62,504 nt of DNA, taken from positions 1 through 62,504 of the IMG/VR virus record IMGVR_UViG_3300021437_000019. The stretch is one strand, 5' to 3'. Of this stretch, positions 1-6,295 are shown in pieces. A program made the position numbers and the translations under genes. The notes below the pieces were generated by a model that worked only from the letters and a program-made list of their open reading frames with translations, made no database searches and had not been told where the DNA came from. This DNA is from a virus. Position 1 is the first letter of the stretch. Each line of letters begins with the position of its first letter.

Positions 1-657
1 TCACCAGGATGTCGTTGTCGCCACAACCCCTCAGAATCGTCAACTGCGGCTGGAGCACACCCTCGTACTCAACCAACCTCAGCATCTCGCTGATCTTGTC
101 GTAGCCGGCATACTGGCGATTCTTCTTTGCTGCCCGGAAGCTGATTCCGGCCTGGCGGTATCTGTCGAAGTAGTTCACGTCTTCGGCGGCATCGAAGTTC
201 TCGCCGGCGGGGTCCATCAAGTCAATGTAGGACTTTGGGAATAGCCCGAATTTCTCTACCGTCGATAGCTTCTCGACGTAATCGGTGCAACTTAGTCGCG
301 GTTGCTTGGCGTCATGCCTCTCCTGATTTTCTTCTTCTGGCCAGTAGGACCACGGCACAACCTTCCGGCCGTACTTGTTCACCATCAACCACACAAACGC
401 GTGGGCTCTCCGTGGATGTGGGTCACAGGCCAACCATACCGTCCACCTATCCGCAGTAATCGTTCCCCTGGGCGTAAGGAACTGATTTACGTAATGAATC
501 GATCGATCAAACTCCGGAAACCACTTCTGCCCGCCCCTCGCGTGGGCGTCAATCTCCATCTCGCGGTCCCACATCGTTACGTCGGGATACGCGCTCTTGA
601 GCAGGGCAACGCGCTCGGGCGTCATGCTCGGGTCAGCCAGGTAATGTAATCTTGCTA
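1..657. repeat. Imperfect direct terminal repeat, left copy
   Basis: This stretch aligns without gaps to 61848..62504. Reading by eye gives 21 mismatches in 657 positions (about 96.8% identity). In the terminase reading frame 20 of the changes are synonymous and one is Glu to Asp (Val-Glu-Lys here, Val-Asp-Lys in the other copy). This looks like two real strain variants of one gene at the two ends of a circularly permuted or concatemeric genome, not sequencing error and not an exact assembler overlap. Confidence 0.95.
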
Positions 658-718
658 CGGCTATTCCCGCCCCTGGTTTGCCTGCCGGGATTCGCCTTAC
701 GCTGAAACCGCGCACCAC
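1..718 (-). CDS. Terminase large subunit, C-terminal nuclease cistron (3' end cut by window edge)
   Basis: The frame runs from a GTG at 718 (second GTG at 715, first ATG at 625) to the window edge and continues, via the repeat, in 61651..62504. It holds the conserved beta-strand pattern RLHYLADPS just before the nuclease domain, then the RNase H-like nuclease region (acidic WLACDPHPR segment). The frame is closed by a stop just upstream of 727, so it cannot be read as one ORF with the ATPase half at 1221..1934. The start overlaps the end of the HNH gene by 22 nt. The GTG start is chosen because it keeps the conserved RLHY segment, which the ATG at 625 would lose. Family assignment is strong; the exact start is uncertain. 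Confidence 0.85.
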   Translation of the reverse strand, partial: MVRGFSVRRIPAGKPGAGIAVARLHYLADPSMTPERVALLKSAYPDVTMWDREMEIDAHARGGQKWFPEFDRSIHYVNQFLTPRGTITADRWTVWLACDPHPRRAHAFVWLMVNKYGRKVVPWSYWPEEENQERHDAKQPRLSCTDYVEKLSTVEKFGLFPKSYIDLMDPAGENFDAAEDVNYFDRYRQAGISFRAAKKNRQYAGYDKISEMLRLVEYEGVLQPQLTILRGCGDNDILV

Positions 719-1224
719 GCCGTCCCATTAAGCACATCCCGCATTGTGCTTCGGTGTACCCCGTACCGCGCCGCAAGAGACGCTATCTCTCCGTACTTGC
801 CAGTGAACTGATTTCGAGCCGCTTCAACCCGGGCTGGCGTTAATTTCGCCCGTCCATTCAGTTCACCGCGATTGCGATTGGGCGGCATAAGGCCGGTTCC
901 CCATGCGTGGAATTTGTTCTGAGAAGATGTCACCCACTCCAAATTAGTTAGCGCATTGTTCCAATGGTTGCCATCTATGTGATTGCCCTCATACCCCCCG
1001 GGGGGCCGAGGTCCGACAAAGTTCGTCAGCACGAGGTCATGAACATATCTGACGCGACGACCGCCCTCCCTGCACAAAGACACTGCTGGGTATTCCCATT
1101 GACCACTCGGCCAAGGTTTCAAAATTCGTCCAACCATTGGGCCGCAATCGCGCCGAACTTGCCCATGATCCGATACGCTGTAAATTCCTTCGTAACCAAC
1201 TATCGATTTCCAGGTTTCAATCAT
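697..1224 (-). CDS. HNH homing endonuclease (NUMOD4-HNH type) inside the terminase gene
   Basis: The 175-residue product starts with a NUMOD4-like segment (MIETWKSIVGYEGIYSVSDH), followed by the HNH core (GNHIDGNHWNNALTNLEWV, residues about 78-100) and a C-terminal helix-turn-helix-like DNA-binding segment (YGEIASLAARYGVHRSTMRDVL). The ATG at 1224 overlaps the TGA of the terminase ATPase half as ATGA, and the 3' end overlaps the nuclease half by 22 nt. A TTG six codons upstream is open but lacks support. There is no room for a ribozyme, so this is a free-standing homing endonuclease gene splitting terL, not an intron-borne one. Confidence 0.9.
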   Translation of the reverse strand: MIETWKSIVGYEGIYSVSDHGQVRRDCGPMVGRILKPWPSGQWEYPAVSLCREGGRRVRYVHDLVLTNFVGPRPPGGYEGNHIDGNHWNNALTNLEWVTSSQNKFHAWGTGLMPPNRNRGELNGRAKLTPARVEAARNQFTGKYGEIASLAARYGVHRSTMRDVLNGTAWCAVSA

Positions 1225-1934
1225 TGGGCAGGCACCGCGCAAGCAATAAGATCAAAGAACCAGCCCGGATAGGCGGAACTGAAGGCCAAGAGTTTTTGGG
1301 GCCTTGTGGACAGCGCATTAGCGTAAGCCTCGGCACCATTTGGATTGAATGCGCATTCGTCCATCACCACAATCGTTGGGTGCTCCGACCTGATCTTGTC
1401 AGGGTTCTTGCCGGGGAGGGCTTCGAACCAACCACCACCACCAAGCTCGAAGCGGTAGACGGCCTGATCCTCAACCGTCTTTTTCAATCGCGGCAACGGA
1501 TACAATTCTTTGAGGCGTTGGTCTTGCTGCGCATAGAGAACCTTGCAATACTCGATGCACTTCTCGGCGCGGTCCTGGTCGGGGCACCAGAAGATGCAGC
1601 TCGCCGGCTGGTGCGTTTGGATAAAGTGAACGCACTCACCGCACGCCCACCAAGTCGCCATAACCGTTCGACTCTTCTCGATGAAGAGTTTGTCTTCGGA
1701 ATGGAACAACTTGTGGAGTTCGTCGAAGTACGGGTAATCAGGGAGTGGTTTGTAAGGGTTCGCCGTGTCGTGCTCGTCCCAGGTCTTCGTCCACAGCCGC
1801 ATCCACGTCAATGATTGGACCAGCGGGGCTACGAGGGGCGAAGAGTCGAGCAAGAGTTGCTGCTGCTCTTTCGTCGCTGACGACCAAACATACGGTATTT
1901 CTTGAAGTTTGATCGTGACCCTTACTGGCGGCAT
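1221..1934 (-). CDS. Terminase large subunit, N-terminal ATPase cistron
   Basis: This cistron encodes the packaging motor ATPase. Visible motifs (numbering from the ATG at 1934) are the deviant Walker A EKSRTVMATW (86-95), Walker B TIVVMDE (187-193, D192/E193) and the coupling motif LAFSSAYPG (about 214-222). It ends a few residues later at a TGA that overlaps the HNH start as ATGA, so the nuclease domain is a separate protein (1..718). The ATG at 1934 overlaps the small terminase gene by about 200 nt; the ATG at 1802 (MRLWTKTWDEHD) is an alternative that keeps all motifs. The two halves must associate for a working terminase unless they are joined in some other way. Confidence 0.88.
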   Translation of the reverse strand: MPPVRVTIKLQEIPYVWSSATKEQQQLLLDSSPLVAPLVQSLTWMRLWTKTWDEHDTANPYKPLPDYPYFDELHKLFHSEDKLFIEKSRTVMATWWACGECVHFIQTHQPASCIFWCPDQDRAEKCIEYCKVLYAQQDQRLKELYPLPRLKKTVEDQAVYRFELGGGGWFEALPGKNPDKIRSEHPTIVVMDECAFNPNGAEAYANALSTRPQKLLAFSSAYPGWFFDLIACAVPAQ

Positions 1935-2337
1935 CCTCTATGTCCTTGTAGGCTCCGTGGGTGCGTAATGCCATGTCAACGGCGCTCACTTGAATGCTCA
2001 GAGCGTCTACTTCCCGCGAATCAAGCACTATCCCCTTGGAAGCAAAGAACTTAGTTTCCTTCGCATGGCGAAGCCTGTTCACGTCCTCGGCCAGACTCTC
2101 AAGGGTCAAGCCCATGCGGTGGAATACTTCAGGGGCCCTATCTCTGACCGCCTGCATGGCCTGAAACGCACCCTGCCGCGCCGATCGCGCCGGATACCCA
2201 ACCGCCCTACCGGCTTGGGCCAGCGTCTTCCCGGCCGCCACATGCCGTGCCACCTTCAAGTGCTTAGCGATTACTCGCTTCCGCCGCTTCTTCTTCGCCT
2301 TGGGCTCGTCACCTACGGGCTTTTGTTCTTCGCTCAT
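1738..2337 (-). CDS. Terminase small subunit
   Basis: The product is a 199-residue DNA-recognition subunit. A Lys/Arg-rich N-terminus (KAKKKRRKRV) is followed by a helix-turn-helix of the TerS kind (GKTLAQAGRAVGYPARSARQ, about residues 41-60) and helical segments ending near THGAY. The ATG at 2337 has GGCGAGG upstream; a TTG nine codons earlier is rejected. It overlaps the ATPase half of the terminase at its 3' end. A terminator-like hairpin and other stem-loops lie directly upstream, so the gene seems to head its own unit. Confidence 0.8.
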   Translation of the reverse strand: MSEEQKPVGDEPKAKKKRRKRVIAKHLKVARHVAAGKTLAQAGRAVGYPARSARQGAFQAMQAVRDRAPEVFHRMGLTLESLAEDVNRLRHAKETKFFASKGIVLDSREVDALSIQVSAVDMALRTHGAYKDIEDAASKGHDQTSRNTVCLVVSDERAAATLARLFAPRSPAGPIIDVDAAVDEDLGRARHGEPLQTTP

Positions 2338-2373
2338 TGTCCTCGCCTCGTCGGCGCTCCTCAAAAATCAATA

Positions 2374-2400
2374 CCGGGGACGACGGGCAATCGTCCCCGG
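2374..2400 (-). terminator. Intrinsic terminator-like hairpin upstream of the small terminase
   Basis: A perfect 10-bp stem, CCGGGGACGA / TCGTCCCCGG, has a 7-nt loop. On the minus strand it is followed by TATTGATTTTTG, a U-rich tail. It lies between the small basic-protein gene and the small terminase gene and would end the upstream transcript. Confidence 0.6.
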
Positions 2401-2448
2401 CCAACGTGCGTCCCGGTGAAAGGAGGAAACGTCCGGGTTCGCATCTCA

Positions 2449-2491
2449 GCGCCTTGTGGCGCATTCGCCAACGTCATCGCTCGCTGGCGAA
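2449..2491. other. Two stem-loops in the gap before the small terminase (candidate packaging-site region)
   Basis: The 156-nt gap 2338-2493 holds, besides the terminator-like hairpin, GCGCC-TTGT-GGCGC (2449..2462) and TTCGCCA...TGGCGAA (2464..2491). Packaging sites of many phages lie in or next to the small terminase gene, so this structured gap is a candidate; that is inference only. Confidence 0.4.
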
Positions 2492-2492
2492 A

Positions 2493-2508
2493 TCTAAACT
2501 TTAGACTT
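2493..2508 (-). promoter_or_regulatory. Dispersed junction motif, copy 1
   Basis: The minus-strand sequence AAGTCTAAAGTTTAGA matches the motif consensus exactly. It supplies the last codons and stop (Lys-Ser-Lys-Val-stop) of the small basic protein. Confidence 0.6.
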
Positions 2509-2741
2509 CTTACTTCCCATCGCTTTCGCCATCTTCTTGTACTTCGACTTCCCCTTGACCCGCTTCAGCCTCGGATTCGCTTTCTTCGCCGCGGGAGACG
2601 CGTTGCGCGAGGCCGCAGCCAGCACGGCACCGGGATTGCGAATACCCGATTCCTTGCCAATCTTCGCCTCGACGGCCTTGAATCCCGGGTGCGCTTTAAT
2701 GAATCCCCTTAAATTGAAGAAGCGCGGCTGCCCTGTTTCAT
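2494..2741 (-). CDS. Small basic phage protein, start unclear (possible frameshift)
   Basis: The frame ending at 2494 encodes a Lys/Ala-rich product containing HPGFKAVEAKIGKESGIR and ANPRLKRVKGKSKYKK, a composition common in small phage proteins often seen in head gene clusters. This frame has no in-frame ATG. A well-placed ATG at 2741 (GGAGG upstream) opens only MKQGSRASSI before a stop in the neighbouring frame. Either a -1 shift near 2710-2720 joins the two, a rare start such as ATT is used, or there is an indel. It ends in KKSKV, encoded by the dispersed motif. Confidence 0.5.
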
Positions 2742-2802
2742 GGCATGACCTCCGGCAATATCGTTTATTGCCGGCGCTCTATATCTGAGCTACGCGCGCT
2801 TC
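2719..2802 (-). ncRNA. Cloverleaf-like RNA structure over the start of the small basic gene
   Basis: On the minus strand an 8-bp perfect outer stem (GAAGCGCG / CGCGCTTC) encloses three arms: TAGCTCAGATATAGAGC, which looks like a tRNA D-arm; a 9-bp hairpin CCGGCAATA / TATTGCCGG with a 5-nt loop; and a 4-bp TGCC/GGCA arm whose loop contains the ATG at 2741. The Shine-Dalgarno GGAGG touches the 9-bp hairpin. There is no T-loop consensus and no anticodon arm of normal size, so it is not a tRNA. It may be a cis-regulatory leader. The rest of 2742-2966 has no gene that I can support. Confidence 0.35.
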
Positions 2803-2966
2803 CCCTCTATCAAAATATGGCCTTCAGGGGCGACCTTCCGCAACTTCTTCGGGGTGTGGACTCAGCGTACTGCATGGCTCATCGCCGTCGCGCCTTTTCT
2901 CTCGCCCGTACTCGGAAAACTACTGCCGCCCCTTCCGGCCTTCGTCGTGTGTTGGGTGGTATCTCG

Positions 2967-3707
2967 TCAGCCCATGGCCTTGGCCAAAGGGCTTTCACTG
3001 ACTACTTTCGTCGCAAACCTGCGGATCGCTTCAAGTGGCGGCTCGTCTGACATCATGGCCGCCAAACCCTGGTCTTCCCCGAGACGCGCATGGATTTCTA
3101 TGACCTTCCATCCCGTGATGGCCTCTCGCAGTTCAACGCAGAATGGGCAATCGTCCAGACCAACCGCATGGACGGCGGCTAGGGCCGCATCTTGAATTCC
3201 GGGCATTTCCGGCGTCGCGCGTCGGTACGCAAGTATTCTTGTACCGTCTCCAGACCATTCTTGCAGTAGGGGGTGAAATGTAAGCGCCTGGCCGCCCACA
3301 ATTGCGCCGTCTATTTCCCATGCGGCACCATCCAGGAATTCTTCCATTACCCCAAAGTGCACAAGTTCTGGCAGGTACTTCGTCAACAATTCGGTGTACT
3401 CTGTCGGGTGGTAAAATCGAACTCCCTGATTCAAAGAACTTGCCGCCGCCTTGACAGCGATTCTACGATCTGCCCACAACTTGATCGGCTCCCATTTCGG
3501 ATTCAGCCCAGTACCACTGAGCGCCACGCACTGCGCCAACCTAGACGTGCAGGCGGCAGCGGCCCCAGGGAGAAGGCGTCGATGGTTCGCATAATCCGCA
3601 CTGAAAGCTACCTCCAAAACGGTTTCCTCGACCAATGGCATAACGAACAACCCGTCATTGCTCGAGCTTATTGGCCAGTGCCCTGACTCACCTACCCACT
3701 TAATCAC
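2967..3707 (-). CDS. Unknown protein with a CPFC motif, in the redox cassette
   Basis: I do not recognise this 246-residue protein. The GTG at 3707 overlaps the TGA of the flavodoxin-like gene as GTGA, which fixes the start (VIKWVGESGHWPI). Notable segments are WEIDGAIVGGQALTFHP near the middle and a CxxC-type DDCPFCVELREAITGW in the C-terminal third. The CPFC could be a redox or metal site. It is the last gene of a three-gene run with a PP-loop enzyme and an FMN-reductase-like protein, which suggests a shared oxidation/reduction or sulfur-related task. Confidence 0.7.
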   Translation of the reverse strand: MIKWVGESGHWPISSSNDGLFVMPLVEETVLEVAFSADYANHRRLLPGAAAACTSRLAQCVALSGTGLNPKWEPIKLWADRRIAVKAAASSLNQGVRFYHPTEYTELLTKYLPELVHFGVMEEFLDGAAWEIDGAIVGGQALTFHPLLQEWSGDGTRILAYRRATPEMPGIQDAALAAVHAVGLDDCPFCVELREAITGWKVIEIHARLGEDQGLAAMMSDEPPLEAIRRFATKVVSESPLAKAMG

Positions 3708-4399
3708 GACGCCAAGATTCCGTCTTTCCCGGTTTTGTCTTCCTGCACAGTCTCGCCGATTCGCGAGTCTTTCAGTAGATTCGCCCACGCCACTAAGTTG
3801 CGCGCCATTGTCGCCACCTCTTCACGGGTGTCCTTATTCTTGGTCACATCCGCAAGCGACGTGCCAGCCCATGTGGCAAATGCTTCCGGGGGCACCGTGA
3901 ATCCGAGCTGTGAGAACAAGCAGTAGAACCGCGACATGCAACTCTGGAAACCGTCGTCCGTCCCGGTGACGATGCATCCGCCGACCTTTCCGTACAGATC
4001 GGACTTGCCACTTTCGATGTACTCGTCATCGTATGTCGTCATGCGCTCGATGACTTTTTGTAGGTAGGAACTCGGCTGATTCCACCAAATCGGCGTGGCG
4101 AACACCACAATGTCGGCCGCTTCTATCTGCGCAAAGATTTCGTCCATCTGGTCGCTGTCATCGCCCGAATCGCGTGCCACACCGGGGATGATCTGAAAAT
4201 CCGGCAGGTAGGAAATGTCAACCTCGGCACCGCGCCGCCTCATCTCATTCGCCACCGCGACCGCAAGAGCAAGCGTATGACTTTCCATTTCATCTGGCTT
4301 GAGCGAACCAACAAGAATCAGCGCCTTAACACCATCGCCTGCTGGCTCGCGCACATTCTCTTTCTTTTGTGTATTGGGCGGTGAAAGCGGGATTGTCAT
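3704..4399 (-). CDS. NADPH-dependent FMN reductase / flavodoxin-like protein
   Basis: This 231-residue protein has a flavodoxin-fold pattern: first strand and phosphate loop KALILVGSLKPDEMESHTL (about 25-43), then DIVVFATPIWWNQPSSYLQKVIERM (about 96-120) with the TPIWW flavin-contact segment, and GGCIVTGTDDGF. Members of this fold bind FMN and reduce it or quinones with NAD(P)H. It lies 12 nt after the PP-loop gene and overlaps the CPFC gene by GTGA, so the three are one translational unit. Such enzymes are unusual in phages; the substrate cannot be told. Confidence 0.8.
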   Translation of the reverse strand: MTIPLSPPNTQKKENVREPAGDGVKALILVGSLKPDEMESHTLALAVAVANEMRRRGAEVDISYLPDFQIIPGVARDSGDDSDQMDEIFAQIEAADIVVFATPIWWNQPSSYLQKVIERMTTYDDEYIESGKSDLYGKVGGCIVTGTDDGFQSCMSRFYCLFSQLGFTVPPEAFATWAGTSLADVTKNKDTREEVATMARNLVAWANLLKDSRIGETVQEDKTGKDGILAS

Positions 4400-4411
4400 G
4401 CGTTGCCGTCC

Positions 4412-5269
4412 TCAATTTCCACACACACCCAAGCACTCACGCGCGAAACCGATCCACCCTTGGGTTGCCCCTGCCACGGTGTTAAAAACCACTTCATCTA
4501 TCGGGATAAGCTGGCGATGCAAGAACATTGGCTGATTGTTCTTTCTCTTCCGATTGCCAAGAACAGCTTCCGAGCGAAGTGCTGAGTCCACCTTAATGAT
4601 CTCAGCCCATTCTTCGGGCCGTTCTTTCAGTTTGGCCCACGCAAGATCATCGTGGAATGGGCAATACCTGCAAGCCGACTTTGGAACCTTGTGGGGAACA
4701 CGGCTTACCAAGAACTGCTCACAGTGCACTCGCGCCATGAACATCTCGATCAACGGAAAATGCACCTTTAGGTATTTCGGCATCGGTGCTTTGGCGATCC
4801 GACCAGCTCTCCCGGACTCATCCAGCGATATACCCATGTACTGATGAACAACCATTCCCCTTGGAACGTGTGCCCCGGCCTTCAGCCCCAAGACTTCGCG
4901 GCGTAACGCTTGGCGGATCGGAATAATCTTGTATTCCTTTGAGCATTGCCTTCGAAGCTTGGACGTTTCGAGACCGTCAGGGCTTGGCGTGAACGCCGGG
5001 ATGCTGATCCAACGCTGACTCGTGGAGTTAACTCCATGAATCAGATCGTCACTCAGCTTCCCGATCGTTGTCCGAATAATGCGAGGACCACCGAGCGATT
5101 CCATCCATTCAAGGTGCCCATAGACTTCCTTCGGTTCATCTTGGGTGTCGGCAAAAATGGCCGCATCCAGTTTCACTGGAATACGCCCCTCCATGAACAT
5201 TAGGTAAAGGGCCGTGCTCTGAACCCCGGCGCCCAAATTAAGAACATGGAATTCTGCTTGGACGGCCAT
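4412..5269 (-). CDS. PAPS-reductase-like PP-loop (adenine nucleotide alpha-hydrolase) protein
   Basis: The 285-residue protein opens with an N-terminal PP-loop variant NLGAGVQSTAL (about 11-21) and ADTQDEP after the second strand, as in phage PAPS-reductase-family proteins. Cysteines are conserved-looking: RRQCSKEYK in the middle, SACRYCPFHDD, and CLGVC at the extreme C-terminus. These could bind a metal or Fe-S cluster or carry sulfur. Family members activate with ATP and act in sulfate reduction, tRNA thiolation or DNA modification; which applies here is unknown. It is followed by the flavodoxin-like and CPFC genes. Confidence 0.82.
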   Translation of the reverse strand: MAVQAEFHVLNLGAGVQSTALYLMFMEGRIPVKLDAAIFADTQDEPKEVYGHLEWMESLGGPRIIRTTIGKLSDDLIHGVNSTSQRWISIPAFTPSPDGLETSKLRRQCSKEYKIIPIRQALRREVLGLKAGAHVPRGMVVHQYMGISLDESGRAGRIAKAPMPKYLKVHFPLIEMFMARVHCEQFLVSRVPHKVPKSACRYCPFHDDLAWAKLKERPEEWAEIIKVDSALRSEAVLGNRKRKNNQPMFLHRQLIPIDEVVFNTVAGATQGWIGFARECLGVCGN

Positions 5270-5273
5270 TCGC

Positions 5274-5471
5274 TTATCCCATCCTCCGAGCCATGCGACG
5301 GTACTTCCGCTTCTTGCGCTTTGGTTGGTACTCTTTCTTGCCGCCCTCGGCGGCGCGCTTCTCGCTCAATATGATGGCGACGGCCTGCTTCTGGCTCTTC
5401 ACGGGCTCGCCGGAACCGCCCGACTTCAACGTGCCGGCCTTAAACTTCGACATCACCTGGTCGTACGGCAT
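5274..5471 (-). CDS. DUF6496-type small basic protein
   Basis: This 65-residue protein has the recognisable pattern MPYDQVMSKFKAGTLKSG followed by KSQKQAVAIILSEKRAAEGG and a strongly basic tail (KRKKRKYRRMARRMG). Proteins of this kind occur widely in phages and bacteria; their role is unknown, though the basic tail suggests nucleic-acid binding. It ends 4 nt before the PP-loop gene. Confidence 0.8.
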   Translation of the reverse strand: MPYDQVMSKFKAGTLKSGGSGEPVKSQKQAVAIILSEKRAAEGGKKEYQPKRKKRKYRRMARRMG

Positions 5472-5474
5472 GAA

Positions 5475-5660
5475 TCACTCGGGCGGGAGCGGACTTTGCT
5501 TCAGATAGGCACCGACCGTCGTTACGATGCTAACGGCGATGAGCGCCTTCAACTGGTGCGCCGTCACGCCAACTGCCCATCCGGTCATACCCGTCCCGAG
5601 GCCGGCAACCGCTGCGGCTATTAGGCCGCGAAACCATGTCTCGGTTTTACGCAAATCCAT
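5475..5660 (-). CDS. Small two-helix membrane protein, holin-like
   Basis: The 61-residue product has two hydrophobic segments: WFRGLIAAAVAGLGTGMTGW and LKALIAVSIVTTVGAYL. Size, topology and position between a peptide cluster and the spanin-like gene fit a holin or a small inner-membrane protein. The start at 5660 (MDLRKTETWF) is preferred over an upstream extension that is basic and non-hydrophobic and overlaps the neighbouring peptide. Confidence 0.6.
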   Translation of the reverse strand: MDLRKTETWFRGLIAAAVAGLGTGMTGWAVGVTAHQLKALIAVSIVTTVGAYLKQSPLPPE

Positions 5661-5668
5661 GCAATCAG

Positions 5669-5776
5669 TTACGCCTTGTTGATGAGACTGCGGAGTTTGG
5701 CGATCCCAACCGCCGCCAGTGCGGCAACCAACAGACCGATGAGTATCCACCAGCCACCGGAAATAGATGCGAACAT
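5669..5776 (-). CDS. 35-residue single-span membrane peptide
   Basis: The sequence is MFASISGGWWILIGLLVAAL followed by a short basic tail (KLRSLINKA). GGAGG stands 5 nt before the ATG, immediately after the stop of the upstream peptide gene. One transmembrane helix is likely. It is probably part of the lysis/membrane cluster. Confidence 0.6.
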   Translation of the reverse strand: MFASISGGWWILIGLLVAALAAVGIAKLRSLINKA

Positions 5777-5784
5777 GACGCCTC

Positions 5785-5874
5785 CTAACCGCGAAATTTG
5801 ACCTTACTGGCAAGATACGCCATTCCAGCAAAGAAACTCAGCGCAAAAACGAGAATAATTAAAACCCATTTCAT
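5785..5874 (-). CDS. 29-residue single-span membrane peptide
   Basis: The peptide MKWVLIILVFALSFFAGMAY plus a short basic end is a typical tiny membrane peptide. Its ATG at 5874 overlaps the TGA of the endonuclease VII-like gene as TGATG, which supports that it is real. Its stop runs straight into the Shine-Dalgarno of the next peptide. Confidence 0.6.
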   Translation of the reverse strand: MKWVLIILVFALSFFAGMAYLASKVKFRG

Positions 5875-6287
5875 CAAGATTCCTGCCTTGCGAGATATTC
5901 CCTGGCACCATCCAGGAGGTGGCCGTGCTTTTCGATGTAACCAACCATTGAATTGCAGACGTTACAGGGAAGCCCTCGGACTTTTTCCGTCTTGTGGTTA
6001 TGGCCAATGTAGAGCGGATGCAACTCGCTCACGCGAGATTTCCCCTTACAAATGGCGCAGACGCCACCCTGCTTTTCCACGAGAGCGTTGTACCCTTCTT
6101 GCGTCAAACCGTAATGCGATTTTAGATAGAGTACCCTTTGTGCCCTTGGATTCTGCTTCCTGTACCATTTCCAATAGCGGGAATAGCACATCTCGCGGCA
6201 ATAATTCTTCCGACTGGGATGGCACATGGCTGGCCGCTGCCTGGTTGGCCCTGAATATCTCTGCGTGTTAAAGAGTCGCCGTTGCAT
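5874..6287 (-). CDS. Recombination endonuclease VII-like HNH protein
   Basis: This 137-residue protein shows the Endonuclease_7 signature: YGLTQEGYNALVEKQGGVC, CAIC, then LYIGHNHKTEKVRGLPC and NVCN. The N-terminal part has further cysteines (CREMCYSRYWKWYRK) that could bind zinc. This family resolves branched DNA or acts as a homing nuclease. The start at 6287 (MQRRLFNTQ) has AGGGG upstream; the longer frame overlaps the spanin-like gene. Confidence 0.8.
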   Translation of the reverse strand: MQRRLFNTQRYSGPTRQRPAMCHPSRKNYCREMCYSRYWKWYRKQNPRAQRVLYLKSHYGLTQEGYNALVEKQGGVCAICKGKSRVSELHPLYIGHNHKTEKVRGLPCNVCNSMVGYIEKHGHLLDGAREYLARQES

Positions 6288-6295
6288 CTTGACCC

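Noticed and set aside
697-1224. Group I or II intron in the terminase gene
   Set aside because: The HNH gene occupies the whole insert and overlaps both flanking cistrons, leaving no room for a ribozyme. A shared TGCGCGGT at both ends does not restore the frame when joined.
1137-1814. Plus-strand 225-residue frame over the terminase
   Set aside because: It is the antisense of the terminase ATPase domain, with no Shine-Dalgarno and no recognisable protein pattern.
2719-2802. A functional tRNA gene
   Set aside because: Only the D-arm is tRNA-like; there is no T-loop consensus and the anticodon position is a 9-bp hairpin with a 5-nt loop.
2854-3195. Plus-strand hydrophobic frame (membrane protein)
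   Set aside because: It overlaps the coupled CPFC gene for half its length and has no Shine-Dalgarno; the hydrophobic run is short and may be chance.
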